DNA from: Halichondria panicea
Lineage: Eukaryota; Porifera; Demospongiae; Suberitida; Halichondriidae
Direction: 5' to 3'
Assembly (NCBI RefSeq): GCF_963675165.1
Contig: NC_087379.1
Span: forward strand, 6,967,339-7,031,338
DNA: 64,000 nt
Numbering within the stretch: the stretch's first letter is position 1; each line of letters opens with the position of its first letter. A program made the translations under genes and the position numbers. Shown piece after piece: positions 62,427-64,000 of this stretch. Under the pieces are notes generated by a model that saw nothing but the letters and a program-made list of their open reading frames with translations, did not search any database and was not told the DNA's origin.

Positions 62427-64000
62427 ATGGCCACTGGGGACACCAACAAGGAGCTAGACTCTCTCGTAGCAGAGGTAACTTGATAGAGGTGCTATATTAC
62501 ACTGCATGAACTATTCTTTCATTCTCCCCACAGTATTTGGAGTCTCGAGGACTTAAGAAAACAGTATCAACATTTTATAGTGAGAGCAAGGAGAGTAGAG
62601 AATCTACAAGCTCATCAGATCTGCAGGTAGGAGCTAGATACACGTAACGAACCTAATAATGTAATCCCCTTCCCTCTCTCGCACAGTCCGAGTTTGTGGT
62701 TGCTTTTGAGTGTGGTGAGCGGCAGGTGTTCTTCCAGTTGTGGGCGGAGCATGTGCCAGCGAGACTGAGAGATGGGGACCCCACAGCACAGCACCTAGAG
62801 TGCAGTGTCAGCGCTTATTTTGCCGTCTACCCCCTTAGGACAGGGGTGAGCTAGTTCTAGCTCTGTTCATTGTATTCTATCAATTTTACGTACATACATT
62901 TGTAGTTTATTGCATAAACATACGTACGTACAAGTGTACACAATTTCATACACAAACACTGTACACCTCCACACAAGCACACACACACACACACACCAGC
63001 CTCCCCCTCCACACACCACACACAACAGTATGCCCTCCCAGTATGCCCTCCACACACAAACACACAGACTGGTAACAGGGAGGAAGCAATGGCGGCGTTC
63101 AGGACCTACCTTGAGAACAGAGGGAGCCAGTTGTCACAGAACACGGAGTTAGCCTCTCTGTTTGCTCTACCCTACGTCCCCAACCCCTCAAACCACCCCT
63201 CATTCAAAAAACTCTTCTTGGTAAGTTAATTTTTTTGCTTTTACTTTCATAACACATGCACACTACATGTAGGTATTATTATTTTGTTGGTGCACATTTT
63301 TGTATGGACTGCCCGATTAATTTATCTTTAATATTCGTAATGTTAATATGTAGAACTTATTGCGGTAGATTAATTTCGTAGTTTTAATTTTCGTATTCAT
63401 GATGCTCTAAAATACGAAAATAACCGTCTACACTGCACCTCTGTACATGTTACTGCTGTGTTGCAATATTACACACACTGTTTCTCAAAGGAATCATGGA
63501 CAGTCGAGTTGAAGGCTCGTGTCATTCAGTTTCTGGAACTGGTTTTCCCAAATTCATCAACAAACAAGCCCAATCTGGTCAAACTATACCTGAAAGTATC
63601 CTCACACAGATTTCAATGTAACTACAGTAACCACGTACCATATACGCTATACGTACTAAACAGGAGTACATGCACTCCTTGTACAATGTACATGTACTAA
63701 AAAATAACGCATTTTACTTGGTATTTATACCTATACTGGTACTGTACGTACATTATACATGTTTGTATCCAATCAGTAACTTGCTTAGATCCCTTTAAAT
63801 AGCGTTTTTGCACACATTATAATAATTTAAAATAGAATTCTAATAAGTCCATTATCCTTGACCCGTTGTTGTCAGAGCCAGCGTGACGGTGGTGTGATGG
63901 TGCAGGAGGACTGTGTGAGCAAGCTGGCAGAGATGCAGAACTCTTATCACACTCTAGTGGGTATCTCCATGGAGCTGGTCAGCGCTCTAGAGTCAGCCAT
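62427..64000 (+). CDS. ARMC9: ARMC9-like LisH/armadillo protein, 5' part (3' partial)
   Basis: Exons 62427-62474, 62534-62626, 62687-62845, 63068-63220, 63491-63595 and 63876-64000 (continuing beyond the window) join in one frame through GT-AG sites. The protein starts MATGDTNKELDSLV and EYLESRGLKKTVSTFYSE, a LisH-like segment. It then matches ARMC9 in order: EFVVAFECGERQVFFQLW (human: DLVAAFDNGDQKVFFDLW), RDGDPTAQHLE, FRTYLENRGSQLSQNTE, ALPYVPNPSNHPSFKKLF, ESWTVELKARVIQFLEL and a helical SYHTLVGISMELVSALES at the window end. ARMC9 is a basal-body/ciliary protein linked to Joubert syndrome in humans. The armadillo repeats lie beyond the window. An upstream ATG at about 62363 is in poorer agreement with the family start, so 62427 was chosen. 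Confidence 0.93.

Overview
This window reads as a compact, AT-rich, intron-bearing metazoan genome. Five protein-coding loci have introns bounded by good GT-AG sites, many of them under 300 bp. The recognisable proteins are animal ones: an interferon regulatory factor (IRF) C-terminal domain, Integrator subunit 13 (INTS13/Asunder), RNA polymerase II subunit RPB7 (POLR2G) and ARMC9. Gene density, short introns, AT-rich spacers and numerous MITEs suggest a demosponge of the Amphimedon type. That assignment is inference; no species marker was tested.

Layout. 1-563 (+) is the 3' end of an IRF-like gene. 1442-3380 (+) is a complete seven-exon gene for an unrecognised 273-residue protein with N-terminal membrane segments. 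About 5.1-47.5 kb is a head-to-tail minus-strand array of broken partial copies of INTS13. 47505-60157 (-) is the intact parent INTS13 gene, 16 coding exons and 698 codons. 60378-62259 (-) is complete POLR2G, seven exons and 173 codons, with a 573-bp perfect CA microsatellite in intron 2. 62427-64000 (+) is the 5' part of ARMC9, head-to-head with POLR2G across only 167 bp.

The key structure is nested. Intron 7 of INTS13 contains, on the same strand, an intronless gene for a roughly 420-residue helical protein: two long coiled-coil stretches flanking one hydrophobic stretch of about 40 residues. That gene (copy E, 50760-52022) was amplified together with INTS13 exons 7-16. The array therefore holds four more copies (A-D) and a remnant. 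D and E are open over full length. A is split by a 1.07-kb transposon and truncated at its 3' end; B and C each carry one frameshift. Every INTS13 copy other than the parent lacks exons 1-6 and carries damage, so the array is a pseudogene field for INTS13 but the birthplace of a small family of the helical protein. A second nested gene, an intronless coiled-coil/Kelch protein, lies on the opposite strand in INTS13 intron 6.

Transposons and repeats fill the rest: TA-flanked mariner-like MITEs with a TACCGTATA terminus, a hAT-like MITE with an 8-bp target duplication, fold-back elements with arms up to 65 bp, a decayed IS630/Tc1-type transposase, and a duplicated block of about 4.2 kb (26.4-30.7 kb and 37.7-41.9 kb) that dates two array units as recent siblings. 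POLR2G and INTS13 act on the same machinery (RNA polymerase II and the Integrator complex that binds it) and lie in tandem 220 bp apart.
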